From Bugulina stolonifera (lineage: Eukaryota; Bryozoa; Gymnolaemata; Cheilostomatida; Bugulidae), in assembly GCA_935421135.1 (NCBI GenBank), contig OW285196.1:2073501-2137500 (forward strand): DNA of 64,000 nt, in the 5' to 3' direction. Positions 12,089-23,337 of the stretch are shown here, piece after piece (position 1 is the first letter of the stretch; each line of letters starts with the position of its first letter). The notes beneath the pieces were generated by a model. That model searched no databases. It worked only from the letters and a program-made list of their open reading frames with translations, and was not told the origin of the DNA. The position numbers were made by a program, and so were the translations under genes.

Positions 12089-13300
12089 CGAGGTGTCCAC
12101 ATTCAACAACATTTTTTGCTCCGAATCTGTTTTTGCTATCACATAACAGTAGATGATGAGGGGATGAATAGACACTACAACTTTCCATCTAATCATCATA
12201 TTGATGGAAAGCCCTGTCACCGACACATCTCATTCAACACACGCTTTCTAACCGATATCTATTCATTAAAAAAGACCATATCCTTTTTGCAAAGGGTCAC
12301 TGGTCACTCTCCACCTTCCAAAATACTCATCCCCGCATACACTCCAACAACTGTTGGTGGGGTAGTATACCCTCCCTTCTTTAAGGGGATGTCTACTACT
12401 CCATTCTCTTTAAAGTCTGGGGTGTGCTCTTCACAATTTCCTCTCCCTTCTCACCATCATTTTGATTCAGATGCTTCTTCCATCAGTAACTCTCTTACTA
12501 ATGGAGACATTACCATCTCTACTTCTTCTCTTACAACTACTACTATTACTACTACTCCTTCTACTACTTCTTTTCCTCCACTCTTTTCTTCACATTCACC
12601 CTCTCATTCTCCTGAAAGATCTGTAAAGTCTGGGGTGTGCTCTTCACAATTTCCTCTCCCTTCTCACCATCATTTTGATTCAGATGCTTCTTCCATCAGT
12701 AACTCTCTTACTAATGGAGACATTACCACCTCTACTTCTTCTCTTACAACTACTACTATTACTACTACCATTACTACCACTCCTTCTACTGCTTCTTTTC
12801 CCCCACTCTTTTCTTCACATTCACCCTCTCATTCTCCTGAAAGATCTGATGATACAGTTACCACTGTTTCGATACCTACTTCTACTCCCACCTCTTCACC
12901 TGCTCCACTCTTTTTCTTAGATTCACCCTCTTTTTCTCTTGGAAGATCTAATAATACAATTACTAGTCTTTCAATACCTACTTTTATTACTACTTCTACT
13001 ACTACCACTTCTTCCTTTTCTTTAGCTTCACCCTCTCTTTCTTTTGGAAGAGAGCTACTTAGCTCGCAATCTCCTTCTTGTTCGTCTGAACTCAATCTTA
13101 ATACCCCCACCACTATTACCCCCATAGAAGAGGAGACTGTCAGTGAACTAGTTGATCGAAGCAGACTCCCCCCATCTTTTTTCTCTGGAGCAGTTGAGTA
13201 TTACCGCTCTGCCATTTTTCATCTCAAGAAGAATGGGTATCACAGAGAGGTAATAGCACAAGCTGAAGCTTACCTTCGAATCAGTGAAGAAAAGCTCTAA
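12089..13300 (+). CDS. Downstream in-frame ORF, probable 3' part of the preceding gene
   Basis: This open frame follows the TGA at 12086-12088 in the same frame and runs to TAA at 13298-13300. It starts without an ATG. Its first part contains further Cys and His (CFCYH, HHIDGKPCHRHIS) that could complete the metal site begun upstream. The middle is a Ser/Thr/Pro-rich linker of about 250 residues containing a 213-bp direct duplication. The end is a compact, probably helical segment (about 13140-13300). I see three options: a nonsense mutation, stop readthrough (the next base is C, which favours leakiness), or an unseen alternative splice. It has no known homologue that I can name. Confidence 0.45.
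   Translation, partial: RGVHIQQHFLLRICFCYHITVDDEGMNRHYNFPSNHHIDGKPCHRHISFNTRFLTDIYSLKKTISFLQRVTGHSPPSKILIPAYTPTTVGGVVYPPFFKGMSTTPFSLKSGVCSSQFPLPSHHHFDSDASSISNSLTNGDITISTSSLTTTTITTTPSTTSFPPLFSSHSPSHSPERSVKSGVCSSQFPLPSHHHFDSDASSISNSLTNGDITTSTSSLTTTTITTTITTTPSTASFPPLFSSHSPSHSPERSDDTVTTVSIPTSTPTSSPAPLFFLDSPSFSLGRSNNTITSLSIPTFITTSTTTTSSFSLASPSLSFGRELLSSQSPSCSSELNLNTPTTITPIEEETVSELVDRSRLPPSFFSGAVEYYRSAIFHLKKNGYHREVIAQAEAYLRISEEKL
12411..12845 (+). repeat. Direct duplication, 213-bp period, inside the Ser/Thr-rich linker
   Basis: The stretch beginning 'taaagtctggggtgtgctct' occurs at 12411 and again at 12624 with few changes. The second copy has an extra 'attactaccatt'. It is an in-frame tandem duplication, which argues that the frame was under coding constraint when it arose. 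Confidence 0.8.
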
Positions 13301-13464
13301 TCATCTTTCTTTAGTTTTTTTCTTTTTTCTCCCACTCTCTTTCTCCCACTCTCTCTCTGTAGTGTCTCATTCCCTCTGCATTTACTTTTATGTGATAGCA
13401 AATCAGTGAGGATTTTTTTTAAATTATTTTTTTAAATTATTATATAATGGTATTCTAACACTTA

Positions 13465-15126
13465 TACACATCCTTTTATACATTCTATTGCTACTATTGT
13501 AAAAAGTTTATTTATTGTATTATATGTGCTGACTTAACACATGCACACAGCTGTCTCTTGCTATAATAGCTATGACATACTCCTTTACATATGTGTCTTT
13601 TATTCTTTCAATTGTGTTTAAATCATATTATAATGATATTTCAACATGTGTACACAATCTTTATTTATTCTATTGCTACTATTGTGAAAAGTTTATTTAA
13701 CGTATTATATATGCTGCCCTTAACACATGTACACAGACTTTTCTTGCTAACAATAGCTATGACATACTCCTTTACATATGTAGCTTTTTTATTCATTCTA
13801 TTGCTAGTGTTGTAAAAAGTGTATTTAATGTATTACATAATGCTGACTTAACACATACACTCAATCTTTTATTTATTCTATTGCTACTATTATGAAAAGT
13901 TTATTTAATATATTACATAATGCTGACTTAACACATGCACACAACCTTTTATTTATTCTATTGCTACTATTGTGAAAAGTTTATCTAATGTATAATATAC
14001 ACTGTCTTAACACATGCACACAGACTTCCTTGCTAATAACAGATATGACATACTCTTTTAAATATGTGTCTTTTATTCTTTCAATTGTGTTTTAACACGT
14101 GTACACAATCTTTTATTCATTCTATTGTCACCATTGCGAAAAGTTTATTTAATGTATTATATATGCTGACTTAACACATGCACACGGTTCTTTGTTGTCA
14201 ATACAATGTATATCATAGAAACAACCCTTCTTCCCATCAGTATATTTATAGCCAAGACTTTACACATTTCTTTATTAACAATGCAATGCACATCATAAAC
14301 CAAGCCTTCCGTAGTACTTCTTCTTATCGCTGAAACCAAGCCTTCCGTAGTACTTCTTCTTATCGCTAATGAGAGCTGTAGGCGAAGCGCAGCCGAATTC
14401 GCTCGTTTAGATCACAAGCTTTTCGAGTGGAGGGCGCAGGAGAAGCGGCGGGCCGCTGCCTAGTCGCTTGGCCCGGTGGATACGGGGCACCGGCGTCGCC
14501 TCCACGTGTACGGTCGGCGCCGCACGCAACGTGGGCGGACGCGGCTTGACCGCCTCAAACGATCGGTCGTTCGGGTGAGTGGGGGTTGCGGGGGGAGGGT
14601 GGGCGGCGGTGGAGGAGGGGTGGCGGTGATGACGGTGATGACGGTGATGGCGGCGGCGGTGGTGGCGGCGGCGGTGGTGGCGGCGGCGGTGGTGGTGGTG
14701 GCGGCGGTGGCGGCGGTGGCGGCGGTGGCGGTGGTGGCGGTGGCGGCGGCGGTGGCGGCGGCGGTGGTGAGGGCGGTGGTGGCGGCGGCGGTGGCGGCGG
14801 TGAGGGCGGTGGTGGCGGCGGCGGCGGTGGTGCAGACGGGACGAGGGCGGTGGCGGGGAGGAGGGAGGAGTGGGAGGTGGGGGAGGGGGAGGGGAGGAGG
14901 GCGGGAAGGAGGGAGGGAAGGGGTCGTGGCCGGGTTCGGGGTCAAGTGTGCAAATGTTTTTTCGACCAATCAGAAGGGGGGATTTTGGGGTGACCTTGGC
15001 AAGGTCGTGTGCAAAATTTTTGTGCTCTTCTGTGATTGGTTGAAATCGGAAATACCGGCTTGTGATTGGTTGAAAACAGGGGTCAATGAGTGCGTGTCTG
15101 TCTAGAAGTGCACTGACTATACTACT
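13465..15126 (-). repeat. Right TIR of element A
   Basis: Inverted copy of the left TIR. The outer part (about 14380-15126) contains the GGC/GGT triplet array and the three CCAAT-type motifs. The inner part has more copies (about six) of the AT-rich subrepeat with 'cattctattgctactattg' and 'tgctgacttaacacatgcac' than the left TIR, so the arms differ in length. A short local duplication ('aaccaagccttccgtagtac' twice, 14294-14356) is present only here. The inner boundary is approximate. The pyrimidine-rich stretch 13301-13400 between gene and TIR shows nothing else. Confidence 0.8.
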
Positions 15127-15132
15127 GGTGAC

Positions 15133-18100
15133 AGCATCAGCTTCCAAGAGTGATTCCATGTGTATTTTACACCTATTAACTCCAGCGTGGACACAGTTAC
15201 AGTCCAAATCACCAGACTGGGGCACAAGGTGTAACATTCAGATTAAAAGATGTGCATCAGTGCTGCAGACAGTGTATAATATCTGCGCCTTTAACTGCAA
15301 TCTCCAGATTGAATCGAACATTCGGTCTTACAAGTCGCACATACATGTATTGCCTACGGTCCAGACAATGAGCAGCTGGTGCTGTTAGTAAACAAGAACA
15401 ATATCAGACAACACTCAACCTAGTACAATCACGAATATATGTTATCGGATGGTGCATGATACTTACGGTATATGGATAGAATCGCCCAATAACGTTCAAC
15501 TTTTCCGTGACATATTTGATAGGTGTTTAGTACAGAACTTACTCAAAGACTGTCAGTATATTCAAACCACCCAGGCTGTCAACCAGTTCTCCAGCTGCCG
15601 GTTGAGAGCAGCATGTCCTTGATGAGAGTATTGTGTTGTTGGTACTGTTGACTTGATGCAATAATGTGTGGACAATACAACAATTGATTGACAACCCCGC
15701 TGCTTCCAAACATATTTTGCTGACTACAAAAAATTGCATCCATGTACAAGTCATGTACCCGTGTGATTCAAGCACGAAAACCGGGTCCACCGACATCCCT
15801 ACTGGGGCGGGTCCCTAACCATAGGCCCTTGAACCCGACCCAAGGCGGGGAAGGCACTCAACTCACCTCATCCGCCTGATGGGTGTAGGAACTCGGGCTA
15901 TGCCAGCACTGATTATTCTCCTGGACCTGTGATTCATAATATTATAATTATTATGTTGCAATGCTGCCGGTGAGGATCTCAGTTCCGGGTGATGCTAGGA
16001 CCTTGGGATCGGGTCCCCGGGCATTGCTGTCAGGGCTGGGTCATAGCCTTAGACCCTCAACCTTGACCAAGAGCGAGCTAGGTACCCGACCCACTCCACA
16101 CCACTCATTGGTGTTGGAACTCAGGCTATGTGTTTGAAGTTCTTAATACAAGCGGGCACAACTCCTCATGAAACCATTGTAACAACTCTGTGCCACCAAA
16201 AGTTATGCACATGCATAACCGCAGTATATGAACACGTCATGCCATCATTACACGCGAGTGAAGCAAAGCAACTAATGTAGTGAGACTTGCATTGCAGACA
16301 AAACACAAAGTGCTTGCACTTATAACAGAAGACGAAACGAACTGCGGTCTGCCGTCCTCCAATCAGATTTGGGAGCACCTATATAATATGTTGTAATGCT
16401 GCCGGTCAGGTTCTCGCTCAGGGTAGTGGTAGCACCCTGGGAAAGGGTCCCCTGCATCATTGCTAGAGCGGGTTTTTAGCCTTAGGCCATCGGACTCGAC
16501 CAAGGGCAGGGCAGGTGCTCGACCCACTCCTCCCGCCAAATAAGTGTTGGAACTCGGGCTATGCCAGCAACGAAGATCTTCCTGGACCCGTGATTTATAT
16601 ACACGTGTATTATAATGCTACCGGCGAAGATCTCGGTTTTGGGTGGTGCTAGCACCATTGGTATCGATGCCGGTAATCTTGGGCCTGCCACCCAGACCAA
16701 GGGCGGGTGGGTACCTGACCCGCCCCACCTAACACATTGGTGTTAAAATTTGCGCTATTGACTTGGAGTTGTCTTCTTAATGCAAGGGAGGACAACTCCT
16801 CATGGAATCATTGTGACATGCCTGTGCAACCAGAAGTCATGTACATGCATGACCACAGTACATGAACACAACCCATCATTTCATGCGAGCGAAGCGAGCA
16901 AATTTCGCAGTTAAGGTTGCGTCGCAGACCAAGCAGTGCAGTGCAGTGCAGTGCAGACCAAGTGCTTGTCATTTAAATGTACACACAGTACATGTACAAG
17001 TATATTGTACCCAACACCAAAATAAGCTATCGGCAGCTCAAGTGAATATTGAAATGAGTGTACTTGTACCTGTATTAAGAAAATTTACTTACACAATTAT
17101 ACCTACGGTGAATTACTACATACACGTATATGCTAGGTGTACTTATTATACTTACATGTATGGTAGGCTTTTGATTTGTCAACTCCAGCTGTTCAGTGAT
17201 AGACAATGGAATTCTATCTATGTGTTCATGTATATGATGTGTAATGGAATATCATTTATAATATCTGACATGCTTGTGTCTGTGTTTCAATTATTTAAAA
17301 GTCAAAACTAGATATCAATCATACTCGCTAATCACTCAAGCAGTATAATATAATATATCACCATGATTTGATCAGTAATTCTAAATACGTTGAAATGTTA
17401 AAATGATTTATATGTCAACGTAGGTGGCTATGAGGACTGTCAGGTGTTAAACTCGTTGTCATGTCATTCAGCTACTTGTGTACCATGCAAGCATATAACT
17501 GTACATAATGGCAGAGTGTTCAGTAGAGATAATCACATTTAGAACACATTTGATATTAAGCACAGGTGATCAATCTAGTTCCAGAGACTAATATTATACA
17601 TTATTATGGATAAATCTAACAAATAGTAAATTTAAAATTATACACGTCAGTATAGCTTCTACTGTACATAGTAGTCCACTAGTCTAATAATTGATTGCAT
17701 ACACTCTACCATGCAGTTGAGCGACACATGACAACTTGCAGTCATTTCAGAGCCGAGTCTAGACTACTGGGATTTGTAAAGATAACATTCAAATCACTGA
17801 AACCTCTGAAAATATGGAAACAGTCATACATAAACACGCATACAATATGTGTACATGTACGTCATGGTGACAGACACATGCCAACGCATGCACATGAAAT
17901 GATTTACTAAAAGCACAATTTCTAAGCAATGGTCTCTAAAATCGTCATCAAAGGGTAAATGAAGTTATGGAAATCAAGGGCTACCTTTTATCATATTATA
18001 GATAAGTGTACTTATCTAATTATATAAAGTAGCCCTCGATATACATACATAATTTCACTTCATGCTAGGTCTGCGACGTAAGTCTCACTGCATTAGTTGC

Positions 18101-18349
18101 TCTCTTTGCTTGGAAGTGATAGTAGCTTGTGTTCACGTAATGTGGTCAGGGGTGTCCATTATTGTAGCATGTCTGTGCCATCTGACGCCATGCATGTGCA
18201 CGACCTCTGGTGGCACAAGCATGTTATAATGATTCTATGAAGAGCGTTGCAACATATTACGTGCATCGTCAAAATCTTCGACACCAAATCTAATTTGAGG
18301 ATGGCAGACCACAGACCAATAACCGCAGACTGTAGACCCTAAAGTGTTA
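15133..18349. other. Host non-coding DNA between elements A and B
   Basis: No supported gene in 3.2 kb. It holds the GC-rich tandem repeats at 15780-16750. Related dispersed segments lie around 16140-16370, 16790-16960 and 18060-18340, sharing phrases such as 'actcctcatgaa', 'gcacatgcataaccgcagta' and 'cgagtgaagcaaagc'. The right end has short copies of CCGTAGACTGT-like sequence, into which element B inserted. Confidence 0.55.
15780..16750. repeat. Degenerate GC-rich tandem repeat, about three and a half units
   Basis: Units of roughly 220-250 bases recur with 'tgctgccggtgaggatctc', 'gggtggtgctagcacc', 'gacccactcc' and 'ggtgttggaactcgggctatg'. Copies start near 15780 (partial), 15960, 16390 and 16615, with extra sequence between the second and third. 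The GC content stands out from the surroundings. There is no coding frame. Nature unknown. Confidence 0.6.
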
Positions 18350-18355
18350 ACCGTA

Positions 18356-19008
18356 AGTAGTATAGTCAGTGCACTTCTAGACAGACACGCACTCATTGAC
18401 CCCTGTTTTCAACCAATCACAAGCCGGTATTTCCGATTTCAACCAATCACAGAAGAGCACAAAACTTTTGCACACGACCTTGCCAAGGTCACCCCAAAAT
18501 CCCCCCTTCTGATTGGTCGAAAAAACATTTGCACACTTGACCCCAAACCCGGCCACGACCCCTTCCCTCCCTCCTTCCCACCCTCCTCCCCTCCCCCTCC
18601 CCCACCTCCCACTCCTCCCTCCTCCCCGCCACCGCCCTCGTCCCGTCCGCACCACCGCCACCGCCGCCGCCACCACCGCCCTCACCACCGCCACCGCCGC
18701 CGCCACCACCGCCCTCACCACCGCCGCCGCCACCGCCGCCACCGCCACCACCGCCACCACCACCACCGCCGCCACCACCACCACCACCACCGCCGCCACC
18801 ACCACCGCCGCCATCACCGTCATCACCGCCACTCCTCCTCCACCGCCGCCCACCCTCCCCCCCGCAACCCCCACTCACCCGAACGACCGATCTTTTGAGG
18901 CGGTCAAGCCGCGTCCGCCCACGTTGCGTGCGGCGCCGACCGTACACGTGGAGGCGACGCCGGTGCCCCGTATCCACCGGGCCAAGCGACTAGGCAGCGG
19001 CCCGCCGC
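18356..19008 (+). repeat. Left TIR of element B
   Basis: About 653 bases match the right TIR inverted. Content follows the element A TIR: CCAAT-type motifs, a pyrimidine-rich run, a GCC/ACC triplet array, then 'gtacacgtggaggcgacgcc'. Homology to element A continues inward to about 19184, but the right TIR of B lacks that part, so the right arm lost its inner segment or B's TIR is naturally shorter. Open frames through the triplets are artefacts. Confidence 0.88.
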
Positions 19009-19256
19009 TTCTCCTGCGCCCCCCACTCGAAAAGCTTGTGATCTAAACGAGCGAATTCGGCTGCGCTTCGCCTATAGCTCTCATTAGCGATAAGAAGAAG
19101 TACTACGGAAGGCTTGGTTTATGATGTGCATTGCAACATTAATAAAGAAACATGTAAAGACTGGGCTACAAATATACTGATGGAGTGAAAACCTCCACCT
19201 ATATAGTAGAGCTTAGTAGGAGGGGTCTGACTAATTCCCCACCCATTATAGTTCAA

Positions 19257-19881
19257 CCCGATGTGCCCCGATGTTGCCCCGATGTGCCCCGATGTTGCCC
19301 CGACGTGTCCCGATGTTGCCCCGATGTGCCCCGATGTTGCCCCGATGTTGCCCCGATGTGCCCCGATGTTGCCCCGACGTGTCCCGATGTTGCCCCGATG
19401 TGTCCCGATGTTGCCCCGATGTGTCCCGATGTTGCCCCGATGTGTCCCGATGTTGACCCGATGTGTCCCGATGTTGCCCCGATGTGCCCCGATGTGCCCC
19501 GATGTTGCCCCGACGTGTCCCGATGTGCCCCGATGTGTCCCGATGTTGCCCCGATGTGCCCCGATGTTGCCCCGATGTGCCCCGATGTTGCCCCGATGTG
19601 TCCCGATGTTGCCCCGATGTGCCCCGATGTGTCCCGATGTTGCCCCGATGTGCCCCGATGTTGCCCCGATGTGTCCCGATGTTGCCCCGATGTGTCCCGA
19701 TGTTGCCCCAATGTGCCCCGATGTGTCCCGATGTTGCCCCGATGTGCCCCGATGTTGCCCCGATGTGCCCCGATGTTGCCCCGATGTGCCCCGATGTGCC
19801 CCGATGTTGCCCCGATGTGCCCCGATGTTGCCCCGATGTGCCCCGATGCTACCCGATGTTGCCCTGATGTGCCCCGATGTC
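19257..19881. repeat. Tandem array of CCCGATGT units (reverse complement of ACATCGGG)
   Basis: About 0.62 kb of mixed 10-12-base units (CCCGATGTGC, CCCGATGTTGC, CCCGATGTGT) in irregular order. The core is the reverse complement of that in the element A array, but the spacer sequences differ. A TATA-like motif lies left of it on the minus strand (CTATATAG, about 19199-19206), and a CCAAT plus TATA pair lies right of it on the plus strand. The layout is the same as in element A. Long open frames here (Pro, Arg, Cys, Asp rich) are artefacts. Confidence 0.85.
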
Positions 19882-19911
19882 AATCCAAAGCATACAAAGG
19901 GGTCTTTTCTT

Positions 19912-20120
19912 ATTGGATGATATATTAGAAAGTTTAGTATATAAGGAAGGTTTCTACAGTAGTAGAGCAGCTTGAGTTGGATGAGTATTATTCCAAGATA
20001 AAAAAGATGCAGCTTTCTTCAGTAACATTGTTTTATTACGAAGATAAATAGAGAAAAAATAAAAGAATCAAGAATCAAGCAGAAATCTAAAAAGCAAAGA
20101 AAGAAAAGAATGCAGGTAAG
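19912..20120 (+). promoter_or_regulatory. Rightward promoter and orphan first exon
   Basis: ATTGG at 19912-19916 and TATATAAG at 19938-19945 precede an AT-rich leader. At 20110 there is ATGCAG followed directly by GTAAG, a start codon and donor site arranged like the ATG-only exon of element A. No matching rightward downstream exon is recognised; the next genes are leftward. I infer the remains of a rightward gene whose other exons were lost, or lie far downstream. Confidence 0.4.
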
Positions 20121-20195
20121 ATAAAAACTATTGGTCTCTATTTTTTAGTTATAGTAGTATAAAAACGAATTATAAGTAAGGTGAAGTATTTCTCT

Positions 20196-20723
20196 CTAGT
20201 CAAAGTGAAAAGGTGAAAAAAGCATAATATTGTTTACATGCGTTGTGAGTGGGAAAGTATTATTTCTTTTATTATAGTATAAACGTTGTAATAGAGCTCT
20301 TATAGAATGATCTCGAACTCCTCCTTCTACTCTGCTTAGCCGTGTAATTATTCCCTCCATACTCCACCCTCGAGCTCGAAGGAGACAGAACAAGATGCAG
20401 TAGTCTCCACACACGTTAGTACTCTCTTCTTGTAGACACTCTCCATTCCATACTATGGGTATTCCCCATTGTTGTAACATCTTACCCACATCAGGATAAA
20501 TAGAAGGGGGGAGTCCATAGGAGTCAAAATACTCTATTTCTTTTCCATTCGAAAAAACAGAGATCCAATGCTCGCCACTTTTCTCACTTGCTTGAGTGTT
20601 GAAAACAAAAGATCCAGATGGGGAGAAGGAGTCTAAGAAGTGATCCCTTGGCATAACCCCTCTAAAGGAGGTTGATGAGAGTTTATCATCAGATAGAATA
20701 TTCGAGATTGAGAATGTATCCAT
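20196..20723 (-). CDS. PRO: Adenain-like cysteine protease (175 aa)
   Basis: This is the capsid-maturation protease of Polintons, related to adenovirus adenain and the Ulp1 family; it would cleave precursor capsid and core proteins inside the particle. The catalytic pattern is visible: His52 (GEHWISV), Asp67 (EYFDSYG), Gln98 and Cys105 (NVCGDYC). The length is usual for the family. The start lies 5 bases after the capsid gene's stop, so the two probably share one transcript from the TATA box near 22165. No break is visible. The function is inferred from motif order and gene context. Confidence 0.88.
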   Translation of the reverse strand: MDTFSISNILSDDKLSSTSFRGVMPRDHFLDSFSPSGSFVFNTQASEKSGEHWISVFSNGKEIEYFDSYGLPPSIYPDVGKMLQQWGIPIVWNGECLQEESTNVCGDYCILFCLLRARGWSMEGIITRLSRVEGGVRDHSIRALLQRLYYNKRNNTFPLTTHVNNIMLFSPFHFD

Positions 20724-20728
20724 TCTTT

Positions 20729-22075
20729 TTACATCATCCCGGCTACCATAGATACTTCGTGATTTGCATTCAAGTAGATAATGTCATCTTTTTCTTCGTA
20801 TACAAACAGTCCAAGTGTATTTTGAGTTTGATTAGCAAATGCTAGATTAATAGATAGACTCCCATTTGATAACAAGTGAAAGTTGTCATCACACAAATCT
20901 CCTGAAATGTCAAAGGCGTAGAGAGCAGCGCAGGACTTGTATTTGCTAGGGGAGATCTCATTCCCTGTGTCAGCATCGGATGTATTTGTGACAGTGAACA
21001 AATTCATGAATTCACGAGCAAACTTTCCACTTGCAAAGTTTGGTTCATATCTTCGGGTCACTGGTGTTCCATCAATTAGTAGTTCTAATGAACTTAGGTT
21101 GTTATGTCCGAATTTGAAGGGATTTTGCTTATACGTTCCACTCTTTGCAGTATGGTTGACTAGTCCGACAAAGACTCTGTTTGGCTTCTGTCCCGCTTGA
21201 TCAAAGTTTACTCTCACTGACTGGTGTCCAGCAGGGTTGACATGGAAATGAGTTTTTATTCGGTCAATTGGTAGTTTTATAGACTCTTGTTGCACAACCC
21301 AAACATCCATTTGTGCTTTTTGTAATGCTGGATTGGCTTGTACACGTCGAATCCACAATTCTGTCTTAGTTATAGAAATCTTCGCCCCTCCTGCAGGGTT
21401 GTCTGTCTCTGCTAAGAGGGCCATTTGTGGAATAGCACGTTGTAGAGTAAGGCGAGAGCGAACTCCTGGTGGAATAAGTCTTCCTTGAGAAAACATACTC
21501 AACCTAGGTCTCCCATAGAAACTCAACTCTTTACTTGTGGCTATAAGTTTCTTTCTTTTTTCAATCACTTCGGGAGGAATACCATCATAGTCTTCTCCAG
21601 TTCCTTCATCCTCCATCCACCCACTCCCAACTTTCATATATGTGCTCTTAGCATCTTTACCATAGTTTAAGAGATTCTCGACATAAGCTCTATGTCCATA
21701 GTTTGGTTCATACTCAACATCTTGCCCAGCCAGTTGAACAGTGGCAGAAGAAAAGAGACTGTGCATAAAATTGTCTCCTGGAACAACCTTTAGTTCTTCT
21801 TCCGCAGCTAGTACGCTTCCATCAGCCTTGCTCACCTTTACTGTGGTGTGTAAGTAAGACCTTGATAGATCTGTGTAGAGTTCGTCTGCGGGTGGGATGT
21901 TAAATTCAATAGTACCATCAGGGGAGTCCGTAACAGGAGCCAAAGGTACCCACTCACCTCTGAGCACGCTAGTATGAGTTGGCGGAGTGGCAAATAAGTC
22001 AAAACTGGAGTCAACCGTGTCTGGAGAGTCTTCAGAAACCTTGGAGAGAGAGATGGCTCGATGTGTGACGGACAT
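20729..22075 (-). CDS. MCP: Major capsid protein, double jelly-roll type (448 aa)
   Basis: The N-terminal segment around residues 24-50 (FDLFATPPTHTS, then a GEWVPL stretch) and the following FNIPPADELYTDL are typical of the Polinton PY protein. Structural prediction identified PY as a double jelly-roll major capsid protein, and invertebrate copies are often annotated as F54H12.2-like. It would form the hexon-like capsomers of a virus particle. The length is at the short end of the family. The frame is open throughout, a sign of recent activity or constraint. Directly downstream is the maturation protease. I rely on sequence feel and context, not on an alignment. Confidence 0.85.
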   Translation of the reverse strand: MSVTHRAISLSKVSEDSPDTVDSSFDLFATPPTHTSVLRGEWVPLAPVTDSPDGTIEFNIPPADELYTDLSRSYLHTTVKVSKADGSVLAAEEELKVVPGDNFMHSLFSSATVQLAGQDVEYEPNYGHRAYVENLLNYGKDAKSTYMKVGSGWMEDEGTGEDYDGIPPEVIEKRKKLIATSKELSFYGRPRLSMFSQGRLIPPGVRSRLTLQRAIPQMALLAETDNPAGGAKISITKTELWIRRVQANPALQKAQMDVWVVQQESIKLPIDRIKTHFHVNPAGHQSVRVNFDQAGQKPNRVFVGLVNHTAKSGTYKQNPFKFGHNNLSSLELLIDGTPVTRRYEPNFASGKFAREFMNLFTVTNTSDADTGNEISPSKYKSCAALYAFDISGDLCDDNFHLLSNGSLSINLAFANQTQNTLGLFVYEEKDDIIYLNANHEVSMVAGMM

Positions 22076-22160
22076 GTTCGATAGTGTGAGAGTTTTTCCA
22101 TCTAGTACTTGCTCCTACAAACGTTTGTCTAAGAGTGGGGAGTGGTGAGTATAGGTGTGG

Positions 22161-22170
22161 ATTATATATT
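22161..22170 (-). promoter_or_regulatory. TATA-like box upstream of the capsid gene
   Basis: AATATATAAT on the minus strand, about 85-95 bases before the capsid start codon. The position fits a promoter for the capsid-protease pair. Confidence 0.45.
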
Positions 22171-23329
22171 CACAGCGTAGATAAGGTATCACATTTAAGG
22201 ATATGTGAATAATTTGGAGTTATTCTCCCATTATCATTTATTTCATATGAAAAACAAGCATCTAGCGGGAGTCGAACCCTGGTCTACCTGCACTCATGCC
22301 TAACAGTCTTCTAACTGAGCTATTGTGGACCATTGCAGACTTCAGGCACAAGAGCTTAGTATATGCATGAGTAAGCATAGCACCTGATGGAGGTTGACAG
22401 CTGCTGTCAAAATCCATCACAGGCTTGCTATGATTTCATAGTGCTTTTCATAAACTCAGGCCAACAGGGAAGGTGATATATTACAATTACAGTAAGTGTA
22501 AACATACTGTTTGATGCTACTTGTTACGCATTGTATTGGGCGGATTGGTGAATCTATAACTTCAGCATACATTGTAATATACTGCGTTAGGAGATTTGGC
22601 CATTTTATTTTGTAAGTGATATTTACAGTGTTTAAAGTAAAACGATAAAGCACTACACAATGAATCTCAAACTGTAAAGTTTTTCCAGTACACATTTGCT
22701 CACTGTCTGCTGAGCAAGTGTAGTGGTAGTATGGTCTTTCCACTCTGCTAGGCAATTAGGGTATTTCCATTGCCCTGAAAGGAAGCACATGCACAGGATT
22801 GCTTAATTGACAGTTTGAAAATATGTCTTGTACAAAAAAGCAGCACACTGTATTCTGTATGAAAATCCCAGATTGACAAAAGGGAAATTTTGAGAGTAAT
22901 AGGCTCTTGGTTAGAGGTTGGCTGGCTCCCCCATTCCCCCCTCCCTTTAGTGGTCTATGGTAATAGAAATAACTGCACATAGGCAAAAGTTATTCTATGA
23001 TTAAGTTGTATATGATATTATCCACATAATTGTTGTGGGCTACAGCTAGGTGCCAAACTTGACCTGTAGACAAACCTCAAGGCCTACTCACTGTTACTTT
23101 GCCAGAGAGGTGGGTTGCTTACTATATGAACGAATCAAACAAGTCAACTAACAGTGTATTTGTAAATTATATTGCCTGCCTGGTTCTGCATGTACATTGT
23201 ACATGGGCTGAAACATTGTGCCTGCTGTACACCAATCATCTGCTTGTACAATTATTCTAATATCATTATGAGAGCAGTACTGTCATGCAATGTCATAGAC
23301 AGGTGACCTCTAGCTGACAGGCATCAGCT
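22171..23329. other. Non-coding DNA inside element B
   Basis: No gene supported. It includes the tRNA-like fragment at 22258-22334. Short open frames around 22456-22986 lack family motifs. TGCCTACC at 23330-23337 is the left duplication of the hAT-type MITE. Confidence 0.5.
22258..22334 (-). repeat. tRNA-like or SINE fragment
   Basis: The minus strand shows an A-box-like TAGCTCAGTTAGAAGA and a perfect B box GGTTCGACTCC. The acceptor ends do not pair and the D and T stems are broken, so it is not a working tRNA. It is most likely a tRNA-derived SINE head or tRNA pseudogene. Confidence 0.45.
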
Positions 23330-23337
23330 TGCCTACC

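Larger units (their letters stand above)
6156..15126. mobile_element. Element A: small non-autonomous Maverick/Polinton-type element with cargo genes
   Basis: The boundaries are exact. AGTAGTATAGTCAGTGC starts at 6156, its reverse complement ends at 15126, and the perfect 6-bp duplication GGTGAC lies at 6150-6155 and 15127-15132. Polintons are known for 6-bp duplications, termini beginning AG, and TIRs of hundreds of bases. The ends match those of element B (18356-43175). Inside are two spliced genes diverging from a central tandem array: an ankyrin gene (leftward) and an unknown gene (rightward). No capsid, protease, ATPase, integrase or polymerase gene is present, so it probably moves using proteins of a B-like helper. 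That dependence is inferred; the structure is read directly. Confidence 0.9.

Noticed and set aside
19119..19928. Long open frames across the CCCGATGT array in element B.
   Set aside because: Same reason: stop-free repeat units read in many frames on both strands.
22258..22334. Functional tRNA gene on the minus strand.
   Set aside because: Only the A- and B-box-like parts are good; acceptor and arm stems do not pair.
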